64,000 nucleotides of DNA from Spiroplasma phoeniceum P40 (GCF_003339775.1 NZ_CP031088.1:62001-126000), one strand, 5' to 3'; counted from the stretch's first letter, positions 8,419 to 17,546 are shown. Made by a program: numbers and translations. The notes: generated by a model from the sequence alone, not told the origin.

Positions 8419-8534
8419 TGACAAAAAATAAAGATAAATTAAATATTAATTGAGACTGAATTATTTTTATAGTTTCTTGTTTATTGTTAGTTATTTGGTT
8501 TATATTGTTTTTTGTTTATGTTGGATTTTTTTAA
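8418..8534 (+). CDS. 38-aa single-pass membrane microprotein
   Basis: MTKNKDKLNINWDWIIFIVS..., a basic N-terminus plus one long hydrophobic helix. Coupled on both sides by TAATG. It is entirely missing from the second phage unit, where the 73-aa gene follows directly, so it is dispensable. Confidence 0.55.
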
Positions 8535-8755
8535 TGAAAAAGCAAACTAAGTTATATAAACAGCGATTAGAGTATTTAGTTAATGTTATACATCAATGTT
8601 TACCTACTAAAATACCATTATTTATGTTAAGAAAAGCAATTAAATTGTATCTTAGTCATAAAGTTATTAATATTGGTGTTATGGAAGAACAACATTTTAA
8701 ATTATTAGTGGAGCAAGTCAAAAATTATATGTTAAATATAGAAAGCAAAAATTAA
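8534..8755 (+). CDS. 73-aa phage protein
   Basis: MKKQTKLYKQRLEYLVNVIH..., basic N-terminus and predicted helices, no membrane segment. The upstream TTTTTTTAATGAAAAAG junction couples it to the previous gene. It is 90% or more identical to 16,726-16,947. Role unknown. Confidence 0.6.
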   Translation: MKKQTKLYKQRLEYLVNVIHQCLPTKIPLFMLRKAIKLYLSHKVINIGVMEEQHFKLLVEQVKNYMLNIESKN

Positions 8756-8774
8756 AAAAAGGTGGTGATAATTA

Positions 8775-8957
8775 ATGACCGTTTTTGCAACAATTATTTT
8801 AGTAATTGCAATGTTAATGTTATTGATTTTTTTAACAGTTAATACAATATTTAGGTTTAAAAATAAGTATTTAATTTGTCCGCATTGTTCTAAAAAAGTA
8901 GAATTTAAAGAATGGGGAAAACGAAAAATTAAAAAAGCAGATAAGTCTGTTGAATAA
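8775..8957 (+). CDS. 60-aa membrane protein with C-terminal CxxC
   Basis: MTVFATIILVIAMLMLLIFL..., an N-terminal transmembrane helix, then CPHCSKKVEF and a basic tail. An AGGTGGTG site precedes it. Likely located at the assembly site. The antisense open frame over this gene (8,732-8,968) is ignored. Confidence 0.6.
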   Translation: MTVFATIILVIAMLMLLIFLTVNTIFRFKNKYLICPHCSKKVEFKEWGKRKIKKADKSVE

Positions 8958-8974
8958 GTTAATATCAATCAAAT

Positions 8975-9048
8975 ACCTTCGCAAGTATAAAAATTGATTT
9001 TAGTTTTTAGTGTTAATTACTAAAATCAAGGTTAGAGTATGCGAAGGT
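8975..9048 (+). promoter_or_regulatory. nested hairpin between early and coat genes
   Basis: The outer stem is ACCTTCGCA (8975-8983) with TGCGAAGGT (9040-9048). The inner stem is TTGATTTTAGT (8994-9004) with ACTAAAATCAA (9019-9029). It is followed by TTTTATTATT, so it could terminate or attenuate. The 3' arm of the inner stem is also the first half of a 20-nt repeat that pairs with 9306-9325 beyond the coat gene. Confidence 0.65.
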
Positions 9049-9088
9049 TTTATTATTAATAGAAAGTATTTTAAATGAGGTGTTATTA

Positions 9089-9292
9089 ATGAATTTAAAT
9101 TTATTAGCGGGCGACGCTGATGTTATTAAACAAATAGGCGATTTTGCTGCAATTCTTGCTGATTGAGCGATTGCTTTTACTAACTGATTTATTACTTTTT
9201 TAGGGTCACATATGTTATTAATTATTCCGTTAGTTTTAATGTTTGTGGTTTTGGGAATTGAAACAATCAGAAAGTTAATTCACGGAGTTTAA
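9089..9292 (+). CDS. major coat protein of plectrovirus (probable)
   Basis: 67 aa: an amphipathic N-terminal half with acidic residues and two Trp (TGA), one hydrophobic segment (MLLIIPLVLMFVVLGI) and a basic C-terminus (ETIRKLIHGV). That is the architecture of inovirus coat proteins, with an acidic outside, a membrane helix and a basic DNA-facing tail. It has a GAGGTG site and its own flanking structures, as expected for a highly expressed gene. The assignment is by architecture. Confidence 0.7.
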
Positions 9293-9305
9293 TATTTAAT
9301 AATAA

Positions 9306-9325
9306 ACTCTAACCTTGATTTTAGT
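9306..9325 (+). repeat. 20-nt inverted repeat arm downstream of coat gene
   Basis: Exact reverse complement of 9019-9038, so the coat gene is enclosed by a potential 20-bp stem. The second unit has the same arrangement (17,211-17,230 and 17,498-17,517, one mismatch). Confidence 0.8.
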
Positions 9326-9354
9326 AGTTAACATTTAGGAAAGGAATAAGAAAA

Positions 9355-9513
9355 ATGCAAAGTGTATGAGATTTATATTATGAATTTATGACAATTATTT
9401 TCGGAGTTAATCATCCTGTTATTTTAGATATTGTTATATTTGTTGTATTTTTAATACTTGTTTTTGGTATGTTATTTTTAATTTTAAGTTGTATTTTTAG
9501 GTGGATAAAATAA
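9355..9513 (+). CDS. 52-aa phage membrane protein
   Basis: MQSVWDLYYEFMTIIFGVNH..., one long hydrophobic helix and a basic end (RWIK). A GGAAAGGAA site precedes it. It aligns by pattern with the frameshifted gene at 31,260-31,410 in the other phage subtype. Probably a minor coat or assembly subunit. It overlaps the next start by TAATG. Confidence 0.6.
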
Positions 9514-9722
9514 TGGATTGAAATACTTTTTTGCAACGAGTATATCAAGGTCTTTTACAAATTTTTTATTTTATTCCGAAAACTGAAATTGATAACTTTG
9601 TTGGTAGTTCTATTGATAATATTACTTATGCAGTGATTATGATAGGTATTTGATTAGTTGTTTTTTTTCTAATTTGGTTATCAATATTTATTTTATATAA
9701 AACAATTAGATTGGTGGTGTAG
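9513..9722 (+). CDS. 69-aa phage membrane protein
   Basis: MDWNTFLQRVYQGLLQIFYF..., hydrophilic head and a C-terminal membrane helix (VIMIGIWLVVFFLIWLSIF). Equivalent to the nonsense-mutated gene at 31,413-31,616. Likely a minor virion or assembly protein. Confidence 0.6.
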
Positions 9723-9726
9723 ATAT

Positions 9727-10737
9727 ATGTTTAAAAATTATTTTAATTTATTTAGAAGACAAAAAAATATTAAGGTTTCTTATTGATATGTAAATTGATT
9801 TATGGCAAATATTTTGTTCTATTTTTTTATTGTTTGTTTTAATTTACAGTTTATATATTTTAGTTCTACATCAGTTATAGATATTATCTTTTTTATTTTT
9901 TTAGTAATTTTTAATATTATTTTCTTTTGGTCTTTTTTTAGTGATTTTTTTCAAACACGGAAATTAATTAAAATTGTTAAAAGTAGTCCAATATCAATTA
10001 TTAACGGTGCTTTGGGTACTGGTAAAACTTTATTGATGACTTATTTATCACAAATTGCTAAATTTGATAATGTTTATTCTAATTATTTTATTAATGATGA
10101 AAAAATTGGAGTTTTAGGTTTAAACCACTTAGATTTTAAAAATAAAAATTATAAGATACCGTCAAATGATAGTTTAATTTTATTTGATGAAATATTTTTG
10201 TATATGAATGGTGCTAAACCCGAAGAAAACAATAAAAAGTTTAGTGGTTTAATTCCATATTTTTTATTATGTCGTCAGTTTGATAATAACATTGTTTTTG
10301 CTGGACAACGAATTAATCAGAATTGAGTGGAATATAGAGAAATTACTAATATGATTATTGTTCCTATGCAATGTATTCCACCTAGTATATTTTTTCCTTA
10401 TTTTAAAATGAAAATAGGTTTCTTTGATGATTTAGATGATTATTTAGTATGAAAAACGGAAACAGTTAAACGAACAGCAAACGGGAAAAGAGTTCGTAAA
10501 AAATCTAATAAAGATATTGGTATTAATTTTGTTAAGATAACAATTCCTTTATCTATTGCAATGCAATATGATAGTAAATATTTAAAATTTGTGCGTGATT
10601 TAAAAAATGATAAAGTACCAAGTTATATTAAACAAAATTGACCTAGTATTGTTAAAAAAGATATTACGCTTAATGAATTACGAGAGATGGGGATGGAACA
10701 TTTATTAAAGAATTTGGGAGAGTTAGAAAATGATTAA
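9727..10737 (+). CDS. Zot-like phage assembly ATPase (pI-like)
   Basis: 336 aa. One or two membrane helices at residues about 25-70, then Walker A GALGTGKT, Walker B-like SLILFDEIFLY, and a CRQFDNNIVFAGQRINQNW segment typical of Zonula occludens toxin/pI-family inovirus ATPases. It drives export and assembly of the filament through the membrane. Intact only with UGA = Trp. It overlaps the next gene by 8 nt. Confidence 0.85.
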
Positions 10738-11023
10738 TTTACTTGCTAATGATGTATGAAATGGTGCTATTAATGTTGTGGTTGATATTTTTATGAAAAT
10801 AATGGATTGAATGTGAACTTTAAAATTGCCAGGTACAAATATTCCTTTATTTGTAATTTGAGTAATTGGTGGTGTTATAAATGTCATTATGTTATTGGTT
10901 AATAGTTCTCGTGGTTTAAGTTCAGTTTCTCGTTCTTCTTTACAAGCAAGAAAGCAAATATCTAATGGAGTTAAAAATATAAGTAATAATTCTAAAAGTA
11001 ATAATAAGGATAGTGATAAATAA
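10730..11023 (+). CDS. 97-aa phage membrane protein
   Basis: MINLLANDVWNGAINVVVDI..., two hydrophobic segments then a Ser/Asn/Lys-rich tail (SNGVKNISNNSKSNNKDSDK). Homologue of 32,622-33,017. Translationally coupled to the Zot-like gene and to the following gene (TAATG). Confidence 0.6.
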
Positions 11024-11259
11024 TGTTAAAGTTAATATTTTTCTTTGTTATTGGTTTAACTGTTGGATTTGGTTTTATTGCTAATATTGTTGTGGCAACA
11101 GATTTAGGTTTTTCTACTGTTAAAAATTATTTGGAGTCTGCTAATGATTTTTATAAATTAGTAGCACAGTTATTTATTATTGCGACACATCCTATTTTCC
11201 AGTTATATATGGCGTTTGGAATTATTATTATGGGTATTAGAATTATTTTTATTGTTTAG
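11023..11259 (+). CDS. 78-aa phage membrane protein
   Basis: MLKLIFFFVIGLTVGFGFIA..., two hydrophobic helices separated by a short polar loop (STVKNYLESANDFYK). Equivalent to 33,017-33,253. Position before the terminal adhesin-like gene suggests a minor coat or assembly subunit. Confidence 0.6.
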   Translation: MLKLIFFFVIGLTVGFGFIANIVVATDLGFSTVKNYLESANDFYKLVAQLFIIATHPIFQLYMAFGIIIMGIRIIFIV

Positions 11260-11271
11260 GGGGTCAAAACA

Positions 11272-12678
11272 ATGCGAAAACGATTATTAGATATATTTAT
11301 TATTTTTTATTTAATATTTGGTTGAATATTTCTTTTTTGTAGTGCTACAACTATAAATTATATTAGTAATGTTTGTAAAGTAGAAACAAGAAATAATGAT
11401 AATTTTAGTGATTTAACTTATGCAAAAGCAAATGAATATGATTTTCAGTCTACTTTAATGTTGCGACAAGATTATTTTATGCAAGGTTTAGACCCTAGTA
11501 ATTATGCATTTAGTTTTGGTGTTGAAACTCCTTTTATTCCAAATGTAAGTGCTGATAAAAATGATAGTAATTTTTGATTTAATAAAATTAAAAATACTGG
11601 TTGAAGTTATTTATTAAGTTGAAACCCAAAAGATATTTCTGAGGTGGGTTCTTTGGGTAGATTAATAATAGATTATAAAACGCCAAATAAATTGTTAGAT
11701 ATTTTTATTTATAAAAACAATATAAAATATGAATTTACTTTTAATTGAGAAATTATACAATATTTATTTATGCCAATTATTGCCAATCAGAGTTATAAAC
11801 ATTTTGATATGAATTATTTAGTTTTAAATTTTAATTATAAAGAATTGCTTAATATGGATATTCTTAAAAAATCTAACAGTAATTATTTTGTTAATGATGT
11901 TAAACAAAATTTTTATTCGTTGGATAATTTATTTCAAGTTTTAGATTATTTTTATTCTAATGTTTTAAGAGTTATATTTGATATTTCTAATTTTAGAGAA
12001 TTTATTTATTTTACATCTAATAATGGTAATTTAGGTTTTGTGTTTTTTGTAAAAAATGGTTTTTTATTATATCCAAAATCAATGGTTTTTAATATTTTAA
12101 GATTTCCTGATACAGATATTTATTATTTAAAACCACGAGTGCAATTATATAATGCCTATACGATAAATAGTACTAATGATTATTTTTCTTATTATTCAAA
12201 TTGAGATTATAAGACTAATATTTTACCTTCTAATAATGATAAATATACTCAATCAATAAAATTATTAGATATGACAGATAGGTCAAAATATCAAGGTTTT
12301 AATTTAATTAGATTTAGTACAACTACATTAATAGAAAATAGATCTATTTCAATTAATGGTTTTAATTTTAGTCTTTATAATGCTACTGATTGAAATGGTG
12401 AATTTAATGATGGAAAAATTTGACAATTACCTTATAAAAAAGGTGCTTGATACCGTTTAGATATTCATATTGAAAATGCGGCAATTTGGATTGTAAATAA
12501 TTTGCCTGGTATGAAAGAAATTTATAAATTTGTTAATGGGATAGTACATGTGTTTAGTAATGTTTCTGAATTGTTTAATAATATTGGTAATTTGTTTGCT
12601 TTTGATATTACATTTAAAATTATGTTAAGTTCTATTTTAGTTTTAGCAATGGTTAACGGACTTTTACGCTATTTTTAA
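11272..12678 (+). CDS. plectrovirus terminal adsorption/adhesin-like protein
   Basis: 468 aa. N-terminal signal/anchor (IFIIFYLIFGWIFLFCS), a large Asn/Tyr/Phe-rich extracellular region, and a C-terminal membrane anchor (IMLSSILVLAMVNGLLRYF). This is the layout of a pIII-type host-attachment protein at the end of the structural operon. Code 4 removes many TGA breaks. Pieces of the same gene occur at 5,130, 24,513 (inverted) and 26,631/33,265/33,398 (other subtype). Confidence 0.7.
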
Positions 12679-12705
12679 TAGTAAAAATAATGTTGTTGGT
12701 AAAAA

Positions 12706-12788
12706 AAGTAAGGTGGTGTGGTGGTTTATCCACGCACCACCTTACTTAAAGGGGTAAAAGTCGCGGAGCGACTTAGGGGCGAAGCCCC
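12706..12788. repeat. plectrovirus hairpin cluster (copy 2 of 4)
   Basis: 13-bp stem 12706-12718/12735-12747, GTCGCGGAGCGAC at 12760-12772, GGGGCGAAGCCCC at 12776-12788. Identical to the other copies while neighbouring DNA diverges just beyond, so it marks the fixed left border of the cargo slot. Confidence 0.75.
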
Positions 12789-13127
12789 TTTCCTTGATTA
12801 AGTAACACAACTGTCCCAAAGGATTTTTAAGAATATTAAAAGTTTAAAAAATTAGATAAAATTGACCGAGTCCAGTTTAATATATAAAATAATATATAAA
12901 TTAATATTAATAAAAAATAATTAAATAAAAATAATAGTTTAGTTGAAATTTATATTATGTAATTAAAATTGTTTATTGACATAATCATTAATATTTTTTT
13001 GTTTTTAAAAAATAATGAACTTAGTAATATCATTTTTATCCTCTTTATACCTATTATAAATATTCTTATAAGGGTTTTAAAAAAATGGTATAATATTTGC
13101 AACTAATAAATTTATAAGGAGAAAAAA
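12789..13127 (+). promoter_or_regulatory. cargo-slot leader before the KAP gene
   Basis: Shared phage sequence runs to about 12,845 and is then unique and very AT-rich. A TATAAT -10 box lies at 13,089-13,094, with only weak -35 candidates. AAGGAG precedes the ATG at 13,128. The cargo therefore seems to have its own promoter. No other gene seen. Confidence 0.5.
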
Positions 13128-14582
13128 ATGACATATAACACAGAAAATATAATAACTTTTATTGATAAATTTTTTAAAATTAAAGATAAAGAAAATAGTA
13201 ATGTACAAAATAAAGAATATACCAACAACTTAAATATTAAAGGACAATGGGGGAGCGGAAAAACAACATATATTCAAAAATTAGAAAAAGAGTTAGAAGA
13301 AAAAGAATATCAAGTAAAAATATTTAATGTTTGAGAATATGAAATTTCTGACAATATTTTTGTAAGTGTACTATGTGATATATTAAGATTTTTCAATTAT
13401 AAACCTAAAAATAAATTTGCTTTAAAAAAATTTGTAAAAAGTTTGATAACTGTTAGTGGTGAATATGCTATTAATTTTGCAAGTTATTATTTAAAAATTG
13501 AATCACCTTTAAAATATATCAAAAAAATAATTCATAAATCAAAAGACAAGGAAGATAATTTATTACAATTTAATAATTACAATGAGGCAATTAATGAAAT
13601 TATTAGGCAAATAAATTTATATACTCAATATTCAAAAAATATCTTTATTTTTGATGAACTTGATAGATGTACTACACCGAAAATGATTGAATTTTTAAGT
13701 ATTATTAAAAATATATTATTTAGATTAAATAATTGTTTTTTTATTGTTAGTTGTGATTCAGATAGAATAAACAAAATGCTTATCCAAAATGAAAATAATA
13801 ACAATGAAATCCAAAATGAAAATAATAACAATGAAAGTTATACTGATAAGATTTTTTATAATACTATAAATATTGAAAATTTAAATTATTTTGATGAAGC
13901 AATTATTTGTACAAATAATGTAATGATTAAAAGTCATTTATTAAAATTTATTTTAATAAATGATCTAAAAAATGATTATAGAAAAGTAAACAAAGCAATT
14001 AATCGTGCCAACAATTTTATATTATCTTTTAAAAATAATGATAATAATTTTAATTGAGAACTTTTTGAATTTATTGCTTTTTGAATTTATTATAAAAATA
14101 TTAATTTATTAAAAATTAATGGAAATTTATCAGATTTAAATTTATACTTATTATTTAGAAAATTTAATAATTCTACTAAAAATAATTTTTTTGAAAAAAA
14201 TAAAGATTCAACTAAAAAAGAGGCAAATGAACTTTTTGAAATTGTAAATATTGATAGAAATTGTTTTATAAGAGTTTATAATGAAAAAAATATAAGTATA
14301 CCGTTCGGTCTTTTTGCTCCATTTATAAAAGATATTAATAACTTTGATTTTGAAAATTTATGCAATATTACTGATATTGAAGACCCAGATAAATACTTAA
14401 GCAATAAAAAAAAATATTTAGGAGATTATTTAGAATATAAAAATATATATAAATATTTAGACAAAGACGGCCAAGAATTATTTGATAAAATTTTTAGTTA
14501 TTGTTATTATAGAAAATGAATATATATAGAATTAGATATAAGAACTAAAAAATACTTTGAATATATGCAAAATATAATATAA
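13128..14582 (+). CDS. KAP-family P-loop NTPase (phage cargo)
   Basis: 484 aa under code 4. Walker A GQWGSGKTT at residues about 39-47 and Walker B IFIFDELDRC at about 172-181, followed by a sensor-like FFIVSCDSDRI. These are the hallmarks of KAP NTPases, a family that includes the F-plasmid phage-exclusion protein PifA. The usual KAP membrane helices within the NTPase domain are weak here (a mild hydrophobic patch around 105-125). A 27-nt direct repeat (IQNENNNNE twice) sits after the sensor region. It lies alone in the cargo slot between two phage units. Exclusion of other phages is an inference. Confidence 0.85.
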
Positions 14583-14734
14583 ATAAAATTTCTTATTTGT
14601 ATTTTTTTCAATTTTTATAAGTGGGTAGATAATAAAAAATTAATTTAAAATTAAAAAAATTGTTTTATTTTTAAGTTAAAAAATTTATAATTTAAATTAG
14701 AAGAAAAAAACATTTATCCAAATGTTTAATGTAT

Positions 14735-14772
14735 TCAAACCAAAATAAACGGTTTCTTCTGACGAAACTTTA
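14735..14772 (+). promoter_or_regulatory. rep leader hairpin of unit 2, loop CTTCTGAC
   Basis: Same position and stem as 6434-6457, but the loop is CTTCTGAC (14,756-14,763) between GGTTT and GAAAC. An upstream hairpin AACATTT-ATCC-AAATGTT is also kept. The stretch 14,583-14,820 holds no gene. Confidence 0.6.
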
Positions 14773-14820
14773 AATATAAGTAAATGTTTTTTTATTTTTG
14801 TTTTAGAAAGGAAATAAAAA

Positions 14821-15858
14821 ATGAATGTAAATATAAATCCTTATAATCGTTTGACTGGAGAAGTTCTATATAGACCTTATATTGATAATAGTAATTTTGT
14901 TAATCAAAAATATTATGTTAAAAAAGTATATTATGGTCCATATATTAAAACGATTGTATTACCGTTAGAATGTATTAATAAATTTGGTAAAGGCAATCCA
15001 ACTGGAATTAAAAATACTGGTGAAAATGAGACTAAATTATTAAATAGTCGTGTTCGTTCACAAGCAAATTGTATTCGTAAAGCAATTCATAATTTTAGTG
15101 GTTGTAAAAAAAATATGGGTTTTTTAACTTTAACTTATGCTGAAAATGTCCAAGATATTAAAAAAGCAAACCATCATTTTAGATTATTTATTCGAAGATT
15201 AAATTATTATTTTTCTAAATATAAAAAAAATAAATATAAAGATTTAAAATATCTAGTTGCCTATGAATATCAAAAAAAAGGAAGAATACATTTTCATATA
15301 ATATTTAGTGAATATATCCCTAATAAAGTAGTTAGAAAATGTTGACCTTATGGGTATAATAAAAATTTACCAGTTAAAACTGGTACAAATGAATTTGTTA
15401 GTAAATATGTTGCTAAATATATTGTAAAAGCACAAAGCGAAGAAAAAAATAAAAATATTTATGACTTAAATACAAAGGCATATCGTTTTAGTGCTAATTG
15501 TACTGACCCGATTGTTAAAGTTGGCGTTATTGAAATGTGTGAAATGGAATTAATTGCTTCATTAAAAGGTACAAAACATAATTTTATGTTTAATAATAAA
15601 GATGGTTATTTAATGGGTGTTAGCATTGATAGTGATTGAAATAAAGATTATTTTTGACAAATGGAAGAATATGTCCCATATGATAAAAAAATATTTCGGT
15701 TTTTCAAAAAAATATCTAATTTAGACATATATCGAACGCGAAAAAAACTTGATAAATACCTTAATTTAGGTAAACAAAGGTACATTAAAAAAAGTACCTT
15801 CCAAATGGAAAGTACTAGTTTTTTGCAGTATAGTCTTCTGACAACCTATACCACATAA
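14821..15858 (+). CDS. HUH-type rolling-circle Rep (second phage unit)
   Basis: 345 aa, about 95% identical to the 6,507 copy, with GRIHFHIIF and SKYVAKYIVKA intact. The C-terminus is longer (ending SFLQYSLLTTYTT) because the loop sequence near the stop is CTTCTGAC instead of CAGCCAG. Intact and presumably functional. Confidence 0.85.
15828..15851 (+). promoter_or_regulatory. hairpin at rep 3' end, loop CTTCTGAC
   Basis: GTATAG-T, loop CTTCTGAC (15,835-15,842), then CTATAC at 15,846-15,851. Same place as 7,511-7,530, with the loop changed together with the other two loops of this unit. Confidence 0.5.
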
Positions 15859-15946
15859 TTAATTAAAACAAAAAAAAAAAAAAAAAGCAAGTTGAGGATA
15901 TAAATTTATAAATAAATTTATTTTTTTGCTTTAAAATATGTAGTAG

Positions 15947-15974
15947 TTGACATATTTATTTTGTTGTGTAAAAT
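15947..15974 (+). promoter_or_regulatory. promoter of structural operon, unit 2
   Basis: TTGACA (15,947-15,952), 16-nt spacer, TAAAAT (15,969-15,974). Conserved with 7,626-7,653. Confidence 0.6.
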
Positions 15975-16013
15975 TAAATTAGGATATTATATATAACATT
16001 TAGTTATATTTAA

Positions 16014-16055
16014 GTATTCAAACCAATAAAGGTTTCTTCTGACGAAACTTTAAAT
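16014..16055 (+). promoter_or_regulatory. operon leader hairpin, loop CTTCTGAC
   Basis: Third member of the unit-2 loop set, loop at 16,036-16,043 on the AAAGGTTT/GAAACTTT stem. No gene is seen between the rep end and 16,213 apart from the poly-A tract, promoter and this element. Confidence 0.55.
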
Positions 16056-16212
16056 ATAGGTAAATGTTTTTATTTTGTATTTATATTTACATTCATTTTG
16101 TATTAATTTTTTATTAAATTAGTTTTTATTTTTTAACATTTATCTTATTTAAAGTTTTAAACCTTGTGAAACCTTTATTTACATATATGTAAATGAAAGG
16201 AATTTTTTAGTT

Positions 16213-16527
16213 ATGTTTAAAGTTTATTTAAGTGATATTAAGTACAATCAAGTTATTAAAGATAAGTCAAATAAAGAAAATTATTATGATGTATATACAT
16301 TTTTACGAGTTGAAGGTAAAAAAATAGTTGGTAAAGAATACCAAGATAAATGAGTTCGTAAAGATAGTGATTTTCAAAATAGTTTGCCCGAAATGATTGA
16401 AGGTAGTTTCTATAATGTAGAAATTGGTTTTAACGGTAAAATATCAAAAATATTGCCTTATGAAACCGAACAAGATTTTATTAATAAATATTCTAATAAT
16501 TCAACAATAACAGAAAGCAATAGTTAA
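16213..16527 (+). CDS. ssDNA-binding-like protein (unit 2)
   Basis: 104 aa, differing from the 7,892 copy at essentially one residue (DSDFQ versus DSEFQ). Same context and reasoning as that entry. Confidence 0.5.
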
Positions 16528-16528
16528 T

Positions 16529-16660
16529 ATGCAACAACAGTTATGTATGGTTTGTATTAATGATACTGTTTGAGAAAATGGGTCTCGTTATTGTTGAAAT
16601 TGTGTTAATAAAAATGTTGTTTTAATTAATCAATGTTATTCTAGGTTAGATAATGACTAA
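16529..16660 (+). CDS. 43-aa zinc-finger microprotein (unit 2)
   Basis: Same four-Cys protein as 8,208-8,339. A third Cys appears near the end (INQCYSRL). The second Trp of the CWNC segment is TGA here but TGG in unit 1. Confidence 0.6.
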
Positions 16661-16724
16661 GAAAAAATCAGATTGTTATTTATGTAATAGGCAAGATATT
16701 ATTTGTCCTAAACATAAAAAATAA
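16653..16724 (+). CDS. 23-aa zinc-binding microprotein (unit 2)
   Basis: Keeps C8, C11, C18, H21 and ends CPKHKK. The stop comes earlier than in unit 1 because the following 38-aa membrane gene has been deleted, joining it to the 73-aa gene. Confidence 0.5.
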   Translation: MTKKKSDCYLCNRQDIICPKHKK

Positions 16725-16725
16725 A

Positions 16726-16947
16726 ATGAAAAAGCAAACTAAGTTATATAAACAAAGATTACAATATTTGGTTAATGTTATTCATCAATGTTTACCTACT
16801 AAAATACCTTTATTTATGTTAAGAAAAGTAATTAAGTTATATCTTAATCATAATGTTATTGATATTGGTGTTATGGAAGAACAACATTTTAAATTATTAG
16901 TGGAGCAAGTCAAAAATTATATGTTAAATATAGAAAGCAAAAATTAA
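16726..16947 (+). CDS. 73-aa phage protein (unit 2)
   Basis: Homologue of 8,534-8,755 with scattered synonymous and conservative changes, which shows purifying selection rather than a recent duplication or an assembly error. Confidence 0.6.
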   Translation: MKKQTKLYKQRLQYLVNVIHQCLPTKIPLFMLRKVIKLYLNHNVIDIGVMEEQHFKLLVEQVKNYMLNIESKN

Positions 16948-16966
16948 AAAAAGGTGGTGATAATTA

Positions 16967-17149
16967 ATGACCGTTTTTGCAACAATTATTTTAGTAATTG
17001 CAATGTTAATGTTATTAGTTTTTTTAACAGTTAATACAATATTTAGATTTAAAAATAAGTATTTAATTTGTCCGCATTGTTCTAAAAAAGTAGAATTTAA
17101 AGAATGGGGAAAACGAAAAATTAAAAAAGCAGATAAGTCTGTTGAATAA
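16967..17149 (+). CDS. 60-aa membrane/CxxC protein (unit 2)
   Basis: As 8,775-8,957, with one Ile/Val change in the membrane helix. CPHCSKKVEF retained. Confidence 0.6.
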   Translation: MTVFATIILVIAMLMLLVFLTVNTIFRFKNKYLICPHCSKKVEFKEWGKRKIKKADKSVE

Positions 17150-17166
17150 GTTAATATCAATCAAAT

Positions 17167-17240
17167 ACCTTCGCAAGTATAAAAATTGATTTTAGTTTTT
17201 AGTGTTAATTACTAAAATCAAGGTTAGAGTATGCGAAGGT
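17167..17240 (+). promoter_or_regulatory. nested hairpin before coat gene (unit 2)
   Basis: ACCTTCGCA at 17,167-17,175 pairs with TGCGAAGGT at 17,232-17,240. The inner TTGATTTTAGT/ACTAAAATCAA stem is kept. Nucleotides 17,211-17,230 also match the arm beyond the coat gene at 17,498-17,517. Confidence 0.65.
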
Positions 17241-17280
17241 TTTATTATTAATAGAAAGTATTTTAAGTGAGGTGTTATTA

Positions 17281-17484
17281 ATGAATTTAAATTTATTAAC
17301 GGGCGACGCTGATGTTATTAAGCAAATAGCGGATTTTGCTGCTATTCTTGCTAATTGAGCGATTGCTTTTACTAACTGATTTATTACTTTTTTAGGGTCA
17401 CATATGTTATTAATTATTCCGTTAGTTTTAATGTTTGTGGTTTTAGGAATTGAAACAATCAGAAAGTTAATTCACGGATATTAA
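17281..17484 (+). CDS. major coat protein (unit 2, probable)
   Basis: 67 aa, with a few substitutions relative to unit 1 (LTGDAD, ADFAAILANW, terminal GY). Same architecture and GAGGTG site. Confidence 0.7.
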
Positions 17485-17497
17485 TATTTAATAATAA

Positions 17498-17517
17498 ACT
17501 CTAATCTTGATTTTAGT
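17498..17517 (+). repeat. inverted repeat arm downstream of coat (unit 2)
   Basis: Pairs with 17,211-17,230 over 19 of 20 positions. The single change (C to T opposite G) keeps a G-U pair in RNA, which supports an RNA-level role. Confidence 0.7.
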
Positions 17518-17546
17518 AATTAACATTTAGGAAAGGAATAAGAAAA

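Noticed and set aside
8732-8968. Antisense 78-aa hydrophobic frame (also at 16,924-17,160)
   Set aside because: It is a shadow of the conserved 60-aa membrane/CxxC gene and has no ribosome-binding site.
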